From Cryoendolithus antarcticus (lineage: Eukaryota > Ascomycota > Dothideomycetes > Cladosporiales > Cladosporiaceae): a DNA stretch of 64,000 nt. A program made the position numbers and the translations under genes. The notes under the pieces are model-generated. The model saw only the letters and a list, made by a program, of their open reading frames with translations, searched no databases and was not told the origin of the DNA. Location of the stretch: NCBI GenBank assembly GCA_002077065.1, contig NAJO01000027.1:62001-126000 (forward strand). The letters are read 5' to 3'. Positions 54,666 to 64,000 of this stretch are shown piece after piece (the first letter of the stretch is position 1; each line of letters begins with the position of its first letter).

Positions 54666-56261
54666 ATGGCGGACGCATTCGACGGCCTGGTCAGTAGGAT
54701 TACTGATCTGTGCACCCGCCGAGAGAAAGCGAAGCAGAGTATCGCTAGTGATGATACTTATATTACCGACTTAACCAGGAACCTCGAGGCTGCTCAAGCT
54801 CGAAAGCGGCGACGAAGCTGGAGACTCTCAAATGGCAAGATCAAGGTATTTTGCACTCAAATCTGTCACTTAAGGATATGTCACTGACTTCAGGTGCAGA
54901 CAGCGAGCTCACGAATAAGCCTTGTGGGCAATGGAGAAATCGACCATGTTGACGATATGTCCGGCGCATCAATGGACGACATTGCATCTCGAGCTACTAC
55001 TCATGGGGATCCAGACGATAATGAGTGCATAACCGCACATAATCGCAGCGCCATCCACCAAGACTTTCCCATGGTGATCCAAGTCGACGAAGTATGGTGT
55101 GAGCTGAAGTGTCGCACTTGTGGTACCAATACCAACGCGACCGACTCGAAGTTCTTCAATGGCTCCGAATCCTTCTTTCGACATGCCTATCTGGTCCATA
55201 AGGCTCGCGTTGTGAAGGCGCAGATCGTGCAGTACTGCACCGTCAGGCAGATCTCCGACAGGGACGCAGATCTGTTGCGCTCTGGACAACAAGCGCGCGA
55301 CTTCAAGATCATCAAAGCCGTGCCTCAGCAAGCACTCCATACGCAACGAAGTACCACACACGCTGCCGATGCGGGTGGCACTGTGGCCAATCGTACGAGC
55401 TCTGTGGGCGGGCTCCGACAGATTCATGCCGACTACCCTACTGTCGTGAAGCTCAACGGCAAATGGGTCGAACTCACTTGTCTCATCTGCGGCTGCAACA
55501 CTTACTGGAGTGGTAATCGCTTCCTTGCTGGGCCGTCGGGATTTGTTGGTCACAGTCAAAGAGGTCACCATCTTCCGTGCAGCATCGATGACCTTACCGC
55601 CTGTTGTGCTCTCAGAGAGGTATCGAATGGAGACGTGGCGTTGCTGAAGTCGGGTGCACAAGCACGAGATCACCCAATCAAATTGGTGCTGCCCACTCGT
55701 CCCCATGCACTGGCCGCACACGTGAGTCACCCACCGGCACAACTTCAATCGATCCACGCCAACTTTGCTGTCGTGGTGTACCACAATGACGCGTGGGTGG
55801 AATTGTCTTGTCGAAGATGCAATGCGAACTACAATGCTGGATGGGGTCGTTATATGAAGGGCGCGAAGGGAATCCGCGACCACATGCGTAGAGCTCACGG
55901 AACCAGCGCACAGGTGCCGGATATCGAGCAATACAGCAACATCCGCCCAGTCTCGGACCGCGATCGTGACCTTCTCCTACAGGGCCAGAATGGAGTGGAT
56001 AGTCTCATCAGACCTAGCCTGCCAACAAAACATATCTCGGGAGGACTTGCGGGAGCATTGGTCCCCGAGAGCTCCAAGCGGAGAGGCGAGACGCAGATCG
56101 AAACACCAACTGATAGTGACAGCGCTGTCAGCGTGCGCGAGGGTGCCCATCCACCAAAGCGACTACGGACTGTGAGCGGAGTCCTAGTGGATGATATTGA
56201 AGCCGATGAGATCAAGCGAGAAGAGGGCGAGAACGATTGGAATAGTTCGGACGATGAGTGA
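54666..56261 (+). CDS. Tandem Cys2His2-repeat protein C (three repeats)
   Basis: Exons 54666-54845 and 54894-56261 (48-bp phase-0 intron GTATTT...CACTGACTTCAG); 515 aa. The N-terminus MADAFDGLVSRITDLCTRRE matches genes A and B. Three repeats at nt about 55049-55325, 55419-55690 and 55747-56010: FPMVIQVDEVWCELKCRTCG with HAYLVH; YPTVVKLNGKWVELTCLICG with HSQRGH; FAVVVYHNDAWVELSCRRCN with HMRRAH. Each ends in a (T/A/N)(V/L/I)R(Q/E/P)(I/V)S motif and LLxxGQ/A. In the third repeat the usual CG is CN and the later Cys is Ser, so it is the most diverged. The C-terminal 90 residues carry PPKRLR and an acidic end (NDWNSSDDE). No family recognised. Confidence 0.74.
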
Positions 56262-56406
56262 ATTGGCCGGGTCCGTTGCAGTCCCATGACGAGATGTCGC
56301 TGTATGAGTATTATCAAATGGGTCCTGGATGGGAGGGCGAGGCTCTAGCTTTGAAGCTGTCAACAGTGTGGTGTTCATAGCTGACGGAGCATGGTGTACA
56401 TCATCA

Positions 56407-58677
56407 CTACAAACTCAGCAGATCTCCCTCCCCATCATCCCTCGCGTCCTGCGCCATCCGCATAGGCGCATGCGTCCCCATTGGCAAGTTCGCGTTCACC
56501 GGCGGCTGTCCAAAGCGCTCCGCCGTCGGACTCCCCGCAAAGCCATTCCCATCGTTCAGACTCATGCCGGCCATCTGTTGCGAGCCCACAGAAGCGAAGT
56601 ACGCGTCTGCTTCATCAAGCACGTCGCCATTGCGAGCAGGTGCCGCGACATTCGTAGCGGGTAATTGGCGAGCCGCAGCTTTCCGCTGCAGTGCAGGAGA
56701 GTCATGAAGTTTCCTCGCTCTCGCAGAGCGGAAGACGGTGTGTACTGGCTTCAGGTAGACCGTTGCTAGCGTCCCGACGACAAGACACATCTCCTCCAGC
56801 GTCACGGGGTCGAGCTTCTCGGACTCGGCGGTGATGGCAGGTTTCTCGCCCATCACTATGCCTTTCGCTGCTGCGGGATTTGAGGACAGGAGGCGCCAGT
56901 ACATGTATCCCCGATCCCGCAGATCGGGATTATCGGTGTCTTCGGTGGCCCATTTAAGGACTTTGGGCACGAGATCGGAGCCTTTAGTGGGTCGCTGTAT
57001 GAAAAGCTTGACTGTTGCTGTGAGCAGTGCGAGTTGCACATCGTGCGTCTCGTCTTGCCAGGTGTCCAGAAAGTCTTCAAGCAAGACTTCAGAATTGTCA
57101 ATCCGGTCTGCATACTGCCCTATCACCCAGATCATCGCCGCCTTCGCTTCCGGCTCGTCGAGTGAGTCCAGATTCTCGCAGAGGGTCGAGATGATGCTCT
57201 CGTACTGGTTCGGGTACTTGCGGAAGATGTTCTTGATCACTACAGTTGCTTCTTGCACGATATAGCTTACTTTCGTGGCTACAAGCTCAAGCAGTGTGGC
57301 GATGCATATCTTAGCTGCGGGCTCGATCTTGATAGCGAGCTTGCCTATTGCGCGGACTGACTTGCGAACAAAGTGAACGTCGATTTCTGTGGCGTACTCC
57401 CGAAGTTCTGCAAGGACTTCTTTGATGTTCGTAGCTGTTGCGAGCATGAAGATAAGCTCCAGCTTCGTCACCTTGACGTAGATTGGATCGTTGTATTTGC
57501 AGAAGAACACGCGGATGTCGTTTCTGAGCACGTCGGGTCTTCGCTGCAAAATGAGGAGTGCATTGCGGAGTGCGAGGTACTGGATCTCCGGACCCTTGGA
57601 GAGGAGTGTCACCAAAGGGGGAGACAGCTTGCTGCAGAGTCCGGTGATCGTCTTCTCGTTATCGATGTAGTTCATGAGGTACAGGATGACTCGTATGCAA
57701 GTTAGCACGACTGCGCTGTTAGTGTGTGACAGACGTGGCGTTATTCGTTCGGCAAGCAATGCGGCTTCCTGCGTGTCCTGAGGGACGTACGACGTGAGAG
57801 CTTCCAGAATATACGTTTGACCCCATCTGCCTCGAGTCAGCAAGCGCTCACGAGTATAGGTAATCGCGCTCGTACTCTGAGCAATCAGGTAGGATCTGCA
57901 CGATCTTACTAGCACTGGCATAGTCGATTGTGAGTTTGATGCTCTCGCTTCGCTCCCATATGTCCATCAATGCAGCCAATGCACTGCTGATCACCGTCGG
58001 ATTCTCATCCTTCAACATGTTGTTCAGGCGATCGATCAGATCGCTGTTCTCCACCAGGTGCTTGTCGTGATCATACAGCTTAGCGACTGTAAATGCTGCA
58101 GTCTTCCTCACATACGGGTCTGAGTCCTTCAGCAGCTTCTTCAAAGGCAGCACTGTGGCCTCAACGAACTGCCGTACATGAACGTAGGATATCGTCCGTA
58201 GCGCCAACGCTCGCGTGAGTGGATTCGAGTCTTCCAGATCCTCGAGTAAAGTCGGCAGCGCCTTCAATGCCAGATCCGGCTTCGCTCGCGCATAGTTGAC
58301 GAGGTAGAGATAACACCTGCGATCCTCCCATCAGTGTATGCTCTCCTCCCTCGTATTTTCGATCACGAGGTCACCCACATCTTCTTGATCTCCAGACTCT
58401 CGATCCCCATGCAGCCCACAATATCCGGGAACAGAGCAACCATATCATTGTTGCTCATCGTCATGTTGGCCACGATCTTCTTCAGCGCGATCTTCTTACT
58501 CGAGAAGTTCTTATCCTTCTTGCCACCTCCCGATGCCAGCTCGAGGCGCAGCTCAGCGACTTTGCCCTGTTGCGCGCGATGATACAGTAAGCTTCTGTGC
58601 GATACGGGTGCGCGGGCAGCGTATGCCTGGAGCGATTGCTCGTAGGTCATGCTGGGCAAGAACATGACGGACATCAT
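56407..58677 (-). CDS. AP-2 (AP-1/2-type) adaptor complex beta subunit, without appendage domain
   Basis: Three exons on the minus strand: 58677..58379, 58316..57876, 57826..56407; 719 aa. The beta-adaptin trunk is complete: KGKV-like start (QQGKVAELRLELASGGGKKD), KKIALKKIVANMTMSNNDMV, DPYVRKTAAFTVAKLYD, RLSHTNSAVVLTCIRVILYL, VFFCKYNDPIYVKVTKLELI, YATEIDVHFVRKSVRAIGKL, ATLCENLDSLDEPEAKAAMI, DNPDLRDRGYMYWRLLSSNP. The GGGKKDKNF insertion points to the AP-2 rather than the AP-1 beta branch. After the trunk only a 120-residue disordered tail remains, with no clathrin-box ear. The loss of the C-terminal part of AP-2 beta has been described for filamentous ascomycetes, where AP-2 serves clathrin-independent apical endocytosis. 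The exact start (58677, 58665 or 58650) is uncertain. Confidence 0.87.
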
Positions 58678-59270
58678 GGCTAGGAATATGAAGGGGCGAA
58701 GATTCGCAAAGAAGAGGATATGAGTGCACTGCTATCCTTCTCTGCCAATCGTGACTTTGAGATACAAGGGAAAGTCGAACGTACCCTAGCGAAGAGCTTC
58801 GCATCCTGCCCAGAGGAGCTCATATCGACTACTCGAGTGCCTCACGTACGCACGCGCGCATGCGGTGGCCCGCTGCGCCTCCCACTATTGCACACCACCT
58901 CGCACAGCAAGCTCTGTCTTGTTCAGACTCCTGGACCAATGACTTGCACGACAGCGGGCGTAGATCGCGGCAGGTCGTAATCTCGTGATTCTCGTGCGGG
59001 GCTTGTGGGTGCAGGAAGTATCTACTAGACTGCGCGGCGTGGGAGTGCGTGTTGGAAGGGCGGAATGAGGCTGGCGAGAGGTTCGATACCCAGCATATGT
59101 CGACCGCAATGCTCATATGTTTGGAGCGACCCGAATGCGATGCTTAGTCAAAGGTGAGGGTCCACTTTTCACGGGTTCGGAGTGAAGTGACGGGCTTCTT
59201 GGCGTCGACATCGTGGTCAACTTTGTATGTGGCTGCATCTCGGAAACGAACCAAAATTCACCAACTACCT
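58678..59270. other. Intergenic, divergent promoter
   Basis: 593 bp between AP-2 beta (minus) and EMC4 (plus). A ggttcgatacc at 59080-59090 resembles a tRNA T-arm, but no tRNA fits around it. Confidence 0.5.
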
Positions 59271-59884
59271 ATGATGGCGCCTCCCCCACCTCCACCCCAA
59301 TGGGTGCTCGACCTAAACTCCACTCCTCCCGCGCAAACCAGATCCTCCCTCCCCGACCCCCCAGGCTATACCCCCCCAACCGCCCTCCAGTCCAAATCCT
59401 CCAAATCCAAGTCCCAACCCCAAACAGTCTCCCGCAAACCGCCCACGCCCGAAGAAACCGCGACCTTGAAACTAAAGAAAGCCTGGGAAATCGCGCTCGC
59501 ACCTGCTAAACAGCTCCCCATGAACGCCATAGGCATGTACATGACCGGCAACTCACTGCAGATTTTCAGCATCATGATGGTGTTCATGCTGTTCAAGGGC
59601 CCGGTGCAGGCTGTGCTGGGGATCAATCAGACGTTTGCGCGGTTTGAGACGGAGGGGAAGAAGGAGGAGATGCTGTGGGTGAAGCTGGCGTTTGTGGGGT
59701 GTAATATGCTGGCGCTGGCGTTGGGGATTTGGAAGGTGAATGGGATGGGGTTGTTGCCGTGAGTATGGTCTGCGCGGTGATATTGATATAAGTACTGACT
59801 GATTGCAGGACTACGAGATCGGATTGGCTAGCATGGGAAACCGAGAGAGTGCCATTGGAGAGGGCGTACTTCCGGCTGTCGTGA
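59271..59884 (+). CDS. EMC4: ER membrane protein complex subunit 4 (EMC4)
   Basis: Two exons, 59271-59758 and 59809-59884 (50-bp intron GTGAGT...TACTGACTGATTGCAG); 187 aa. The N-terminal 75 residues are Pro/Ser/Lys-rich and cytosolic. KLKKAWEIALAPAKQLPMNA, then FMLYMSG-like IGMYMTGNSLQIFSIMMVFM and the second membrane segment VKLAFVGCNMLALALGIWKV are the EMC4 pattern. The end, SDWLAWETERVPLERAYFRL, is the conserved fungal C-terminus and is only reached by splicing. EMC inserts tail-anchored and multi-pass proteins into the ER membrane. Start could be 59271 or the next codon (Met-Met). Confidence 0.9.
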
Positions 59885-60791
59885 TACCACGACATATTAC
59901 TACTGCAGCGTCAACGAAATCCACGTAAGACTCATCACTATTCCAACACATTTTCCCGATTCGCCAGGCATCTTCCAGGAGGGATCTCGTTTACGATTCA
60001 GCGATTGCCTGCTGGGCATGTCGAAAGTCGGTAGCGCTCGTTGGAAAGTATATAGTGTTGCCATGTGTCTCGTGAGCTATATGCTATGTATATCTATGCA
60101 ACGACCGTCTCGACATCCGCATCATCTGCCCCCAGCTCCTATACACAGTCACGGGTAGCCCAGATGCGCCGCCTCCGCGCACACTTTCCTCACTACGATC
60201 AGGAGCGATCAGCCTGCAAATCGCTACCTCCCGCTTAGTCTGCAGCTACGGGCGCCTGCAGAAATTGCAAACCCTGGTGCCAGTCGACTAGTACCAGTGG
60301 ATTTGCTGTCGAGACTGAAGGTTCTCGGCGGGTCCCCGTCTGTTGCCACGTTCTACGGTTGCGTCGGCGACTGCAGAACCCAGTTTGATGGTGTTCTCGG
60401 CATCAGTCGATTGTCACATCGACCCACGGGCCTAGGACCGGGTGCAGCGGCCGATTCCGAGCCTCTCTCGGTGTCGGCCTTTCCGAGCTTCCCTTTTGTC
60501 GCGCTATTTCGCCTGTCAACGCCTCGAGGTCGGACGACAGCCATCGACGCCCCACAGGCGCGAAGATCAGGGAGTGACGATGGCATGCACTACCTAGCAG
60601 ACCCTAGGCCACTGAGTGGGTTCGTTGCGCTCTCTCGGCGGTCTGGTCGTTCGCCTACTGCACAGTCGACTTGCGTGGCAGGCCTTGCAGAGGGTCTCAT
60701 TATGCTGGTCTTCGCCGAGTCGTCTTCCAGCGGGACCGGCCACCACCAGATTGCGCCACTTTATGGTGCTCTGAAACTTCGGATCGAGCGT
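59885..60791. other. Intergenic, convergent
   Basis: 907 bp. A plus-strand open frame at 60297-60884 overlaps the 3' end of the amylase gene and has no family feature. Nothing annotated. Confidence 0.5.
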
Positions 60792-62606
60792 TCATCCCAG
60801 ACATCTGATAAGCGTAGCAGCAAATCCAGTCATAAGCGCAGCCATGAGGGTCGACCCCACGAGCATGTCGGTCCTTCCAGGTAGCGCAGCACGAGGCGCT
60901 GCAGCCGATCTGGCAGCTCCAACACCAGTAGGCGTGATCTCACTCAACGGAATCGTAGTGGCAGTCCTGATTGCCGTAGGCTGCCCACCAATCGTGGTCG
61001 TGATCGTCGTCGAGCTGATCGTCACAGCCGTGAGCGCGACCTTGTCGCCACTCTTATCGCCACAAAGCGTTGAGCCGCTCATCGCATCCGCAGCGTAGAG
61101 GACTTGAGGCTGGCCAGACTTGACGGGAACGTTGATGCAGTTGCTGCCGTCCACCATGAGGTTCGTGCAAGAGAGTACTTCAGTGAGCTTAGTGTTGGAG
61201 GAGAAACCGTGGCCTTGGCAGAGCTGAACAGTGGCGTCCGAGGAATCTGCACCAGTGTTGCTCAGAATCGTGATGGTCTGCGCGCCATCGTTACCTTTGC
61301 GCATGGCGATCGTGTGGTCGTCTTGGTGGATGATGTCGCTGGGGTACTTCGTGAAGCCATCGTCGCTGCGGATGGCATGGCGACGGACGAGATTGAGGGT
61401 GTTGTAGAGCTTGTAGATCGGCGCGGTGCGGTCGTAGCCTGTCTCCCAAAGAGGCTCGCGGTTCGTGAAGGGGTTCGTGCCACCTTGCAGATGCTGCTCA
61501 GAGCCCTGGTATGCGACCGGAATGCCATCAGCCATTATGATGAAGGCTGCCACGTTCTCGGCGCGAGACATATCAGTGGTGTGGTTTGCGAATCGCGGCA
61601 CATCATGGTTCTACGATCTAGGTCAGCATCTTGTCAGGCTTCAGGAGTGGCTCCAACAGCATACCTCGCTGAACGTGCCGAGCAGAGACGAATCTTTGCA
61701 AGCCGAACGCTCTGACTTCATCATGTCTCCCAGTGCACTCATATCGCCGTCCGAGCTCTGGAAGGCTTCTGTAATCTTCCAATACAGAGGGTAGTTGAGC
61801 GAGCTGCCAATCTTGTCCGTCCATGTACACATGATGTCCTCATGACTGGTATACACCTCCGCTGTCGCAAAGACGCCTGCAGCCTCCATGAAGTCAGGGA
61901 AGAAGTCGGGCTCCACGTTGATGCCAGCATCGATACGCAGCCCATCCACGCCCCACTTCCACACTTGTGTCTTGATCCACATGCTGAAAAGCTGGCGCAC
62001 AATCGGATCGCCAGTGTCCAGGTCCGCAAGAGGTACTTCGGGGCTGCCCAGCCAGCACTCTTCAAGGTTGTCAAGATCGTCATCGCTATACCCGGAAGGG
62101 CAGTACTTGTGATAGTACTTCTGGTCGCTGAAAGGCTGCAAGATCTTATACTGTATATCGTCTGGGTGCCCATTCCATGCCATGTGATTCACCACAATAT
62201 CCAGCATGAAGAACATCCCGCGAGCGTGTACGGCGTCGATCAAGTCGTGCAGATGTGTCGAGTTCCCGAACGCTAGATTAATGTCGTACAGGTTCTGCTG
62301 CCAGTATCCTGCGTAGGACATCCCGTCTGCCGTCCACTGTGGCATCTGCGCAACGATGGGAGAGATCCATATAGCATCAAACCCCATGCCTTGTATGTAG
62401 TCCAATTGGTCGTGTATTCCCTTCCACTGCCCTCCACAATAATAGCCGTCCGCTTGATTGCACACTATTGGCGTTGTCCCATTCGCGAGCGCAAAGCGGT
62501 CGGTCATGACCTGGTATATAGATCTGGAGCGCCATTCATCTGCCGTTGCAGCAAGAGCCGTTCTGAGTAGCGCAGGAAGTAAGAGGATTGCGCGCAAGGA
62601 AGGCAT
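60792..62606 (-). CDS. Secreted alpha-amylase (GH13), probably GPI-anchored
   Basis: Two exons on the minus strand, 62606..61665 and 61610..60792 (54-bp intron GTATGC...GATCGTAG); 586 aa. Signal peptide MPSLRAILLLPALLRTALA; an ATG 11 codons upstream (62639) is an alternative start. RSIYQVMTDRFALANGTTP and YCGGQWKGIHDQLDYIQGMG are the fungal (Taka-type) amylase start. Catalytic residues: nucleophile Asp 226 in DGLRIDAGIN, acid/base Glu 250 in VFATAEVYTS, Asp 317 in FSENHDVPRF, which the intron splits after Glu. Region I keeps the His (MLDIVVNHM). The C-terminus is Ser/Thr/Ala-rich and ends in a hydrophobic segment (LVGSTLMAALMTGFAATLI), as in GPI-anchored wall amylases. Region II differs from the common GLRIDTVKH. 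Confidence 0.9.
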
Positions 62607-64000
62607 GGTGGGACTGAAACGCGACATCGTTGCTACCACGCTCGCGGAAAACAGAACGAACGAGTGACTGAAAGAGTGAAGGCTCTCGTGTGATCAAAGA
62701 ATGTGGTAGCGAGCGTGGCACAGGCAGGCCCTGTGGTTTTGTTGAAATGAAAGAAGCAACGCAGTCCCTAGGAGACAAGCGAGTAAAGTCATTTCGGCCA
62801 GGATACGAAGGGACGGACAGGGAACCACTCACGACTCGACCACCCGCGTGCGCCGTTCATGCTCGGCCAAGCCCAGGTACCCTAGCGCTACTCCTATTCG
62901 TGAAAGACCGCGGGACTTGCTGCACTCCGCGCTATTCGCTGCCGGCTAGCGTCCGACGCAGGTACAGCAGAAATCGAGCTTTTATTGTTCTGTCGTAGCT
63001 GTGCAGATCCCGACTTCCAAAATGAGAATGAGAAGTCTTCTCTCGTGTTCTGGACATGCAAGTAATTCATCTGGAAGTCGATCAGATCTTGGTTGGCCAT
63101 TGATTGCAAGGAGCGAATCGACAGGGTCAACATCCTGCCACGTCTGTATGAGGTTTAGCTCCTCGCGGGGATTACTCTCGAAGGTTGCGGTCGCACGGTC
63201 GTCTCGTGTCCTACGCGTGGGGATGCCGTCGTACCCAGCGTGTTGTCTTGTGCTCGCGTGCGTAAGTACAACGCCCACAGTGGCCACCCACTGATACAGA
63301 CTCGAGAAGCCAATACACTGTCAGTGCAGCTGCTGCAGCTGTGAATCTTGAACTCCAGTCAATTGGCAGATATCGGCAGATGAGGCGAATAGAGCCCATG
63401 TCGAAAGTGGACACCCGGAAGATTGCATTGCGGCACAGTGCGGTCCGCGACACAAGCCTTCTGCTCAGCCTTTCTCCACGCGTCTGTCAATCTGCTAGGC
63501 GAGCAAGCCCGAGTCCCCTCTTCCCTGCAATATGAACGACTGCCGACACAATGTCTCTCAACCTCCAGGATAGCCATATATCGGCCTGGCGTTGAGTCCA
63601 GTAAATCTTTGCTGACAAGTCTCCAGCAGCGCAGTGCGGGCATCACGCCGGAGAGAGTACCTTTCAATGCTGTTCCGCGGAGGATCTGTAGCTTCCAACC
63701 AGCTAATGTCTCATGCCTGCTGAATGAGGCTGGAACGATGATTGCCGCTGAAGAGAAGGTGTGCCGAATGTGCCAATTGACCGGGTGCTTAGTATAAGGC
63801 GTTTGAAATGTGCCGATGAGTGTAGAAAACTGGTGGGCCGTACAACGACTTGCAAAGTATCATCCATCGACACTGCCCATCCCAAGTCCTGAGCTGTTGT
63901 CGTGCTTCGCTTCGGTCGTCGGTGATACGTCGTAGTGATCAAAGAGCTTTCAACATAGTCTGCTAAGATAAAGCTGGACTTCACATTTCGAGATTACAAG
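62607..64000. other. 1.4 kb at the right edge without a recognisable gene
   Basis: Begins with the amylase promoter. Open frames to the right edge are short and show no family motif. No partial gene could be supported at the edge. Confidence 0.45.

Noticed and set aside
59060..59110. tRNA-like T-arm ggttcgatacc
   Set aside because: No acceptor stem, D-arm or anticodon arm can be paired around it.
60297..60884. 195-codon plus-strand open frame
   Set aside because: Overlaps the amylase 3' end antisense, low-complexity Arg/Ser composition, no family feature.
1..64000. Transposons, CRISPR arrays, rRNA genes, secondary-metabolite cluster
   Set aside because: No transposase or reverse transcriptase, terminal repeats, spacer arrays, rRNA-like blocks or PKS/NRPS/terpene core enzymes were found; one monooxygenase beside an SDR is not enough for a cluster.

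Overview
The window is a gene-dense piece of nuclear DNA from a filamentous ascomycete. The grounds are short introns (mostly 46-66 bp) with GTRNGY donors, CTRAC/CTGAC branch points and YAG acceptors, together with Pezizomycotina families: a FarA/CTF1-type Zn2Cys6 regulator, an ear-less AP-2 beta, a fungal complex I 21 kDa subunit and MIC12. The protein style suggests a Dothideomycete, possibly Capnodiales/Mycosphaerellales; that placement is inference. I see no transposon, rRNA, tRNA or CRISPR array.

Layout. 1-5 kb: the N-terminus of an AVT-type amino-acid transporter (minus strand, cut by the window edge), a mitochondrial Holliday-junction resolvase (CCE1/Ydc2), a SWIM+RING protein and a helix-hairpin-helix protein. 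5-13 kb: a coiled-coil orphan, an FAD monooxygenase, a three-exon SDR, a RING/coiled-coil protein resembling HEI10/Zip3, and complex I 21 kDa. 13.7-25.4 kb: POF1/NMNAT-like protein, a one-TM protein, an F-box remnant, a decayed metallopeptidase locus (a fragment plus a longer degenerate copy), the divergent pair MIC12 / mitochondrial bL17, and a class II aldolase-like protein. 25.8-38.7 kb: amidase, AceTr acetate transporter, R3H protein, SET protein, the first of two paralogous unknowns, tRNA-guanine transglycosylase and an AANAT-like acetyltransferase. 39.6-50.5 kb: Ddi1, the second unknown paralogue, RpiB-like isomerase, FarA/CTF1-alpha and a TENA-like protein. 50.8-56.3 kb: three tandem paralogues with seven copies of a Cys2His2-like repeat. 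56.4-62.6 kb: AP-2 beta, EMC4 and a secreted, probably GPI-anchored alpha-amylase.

Most genes are housekeeping singletons with no operon-like logic. Exceptions are the divergent mitochondrial pair MIC12/bL17m sharing a 196-bp promoter, the tandem triplet at 50.9-56.3 kb, and the dispersed unknown pair at 34 and 42-43 kb. Many genes needed splicing by eye. Where reading frame, splice consensus and family alignment all agreed I give exon borders as firm; otherwise I say so.

Most interesting: the tandem Cys2His2-repeat family (no family recognised), a 10-nt micro-exon carrying the catalytic DSGG of TGT, a start codon split by an intron in Ddi1, a candidate 30-bp intron in bL17m, and the metallopeptidase that lost its zinc site.
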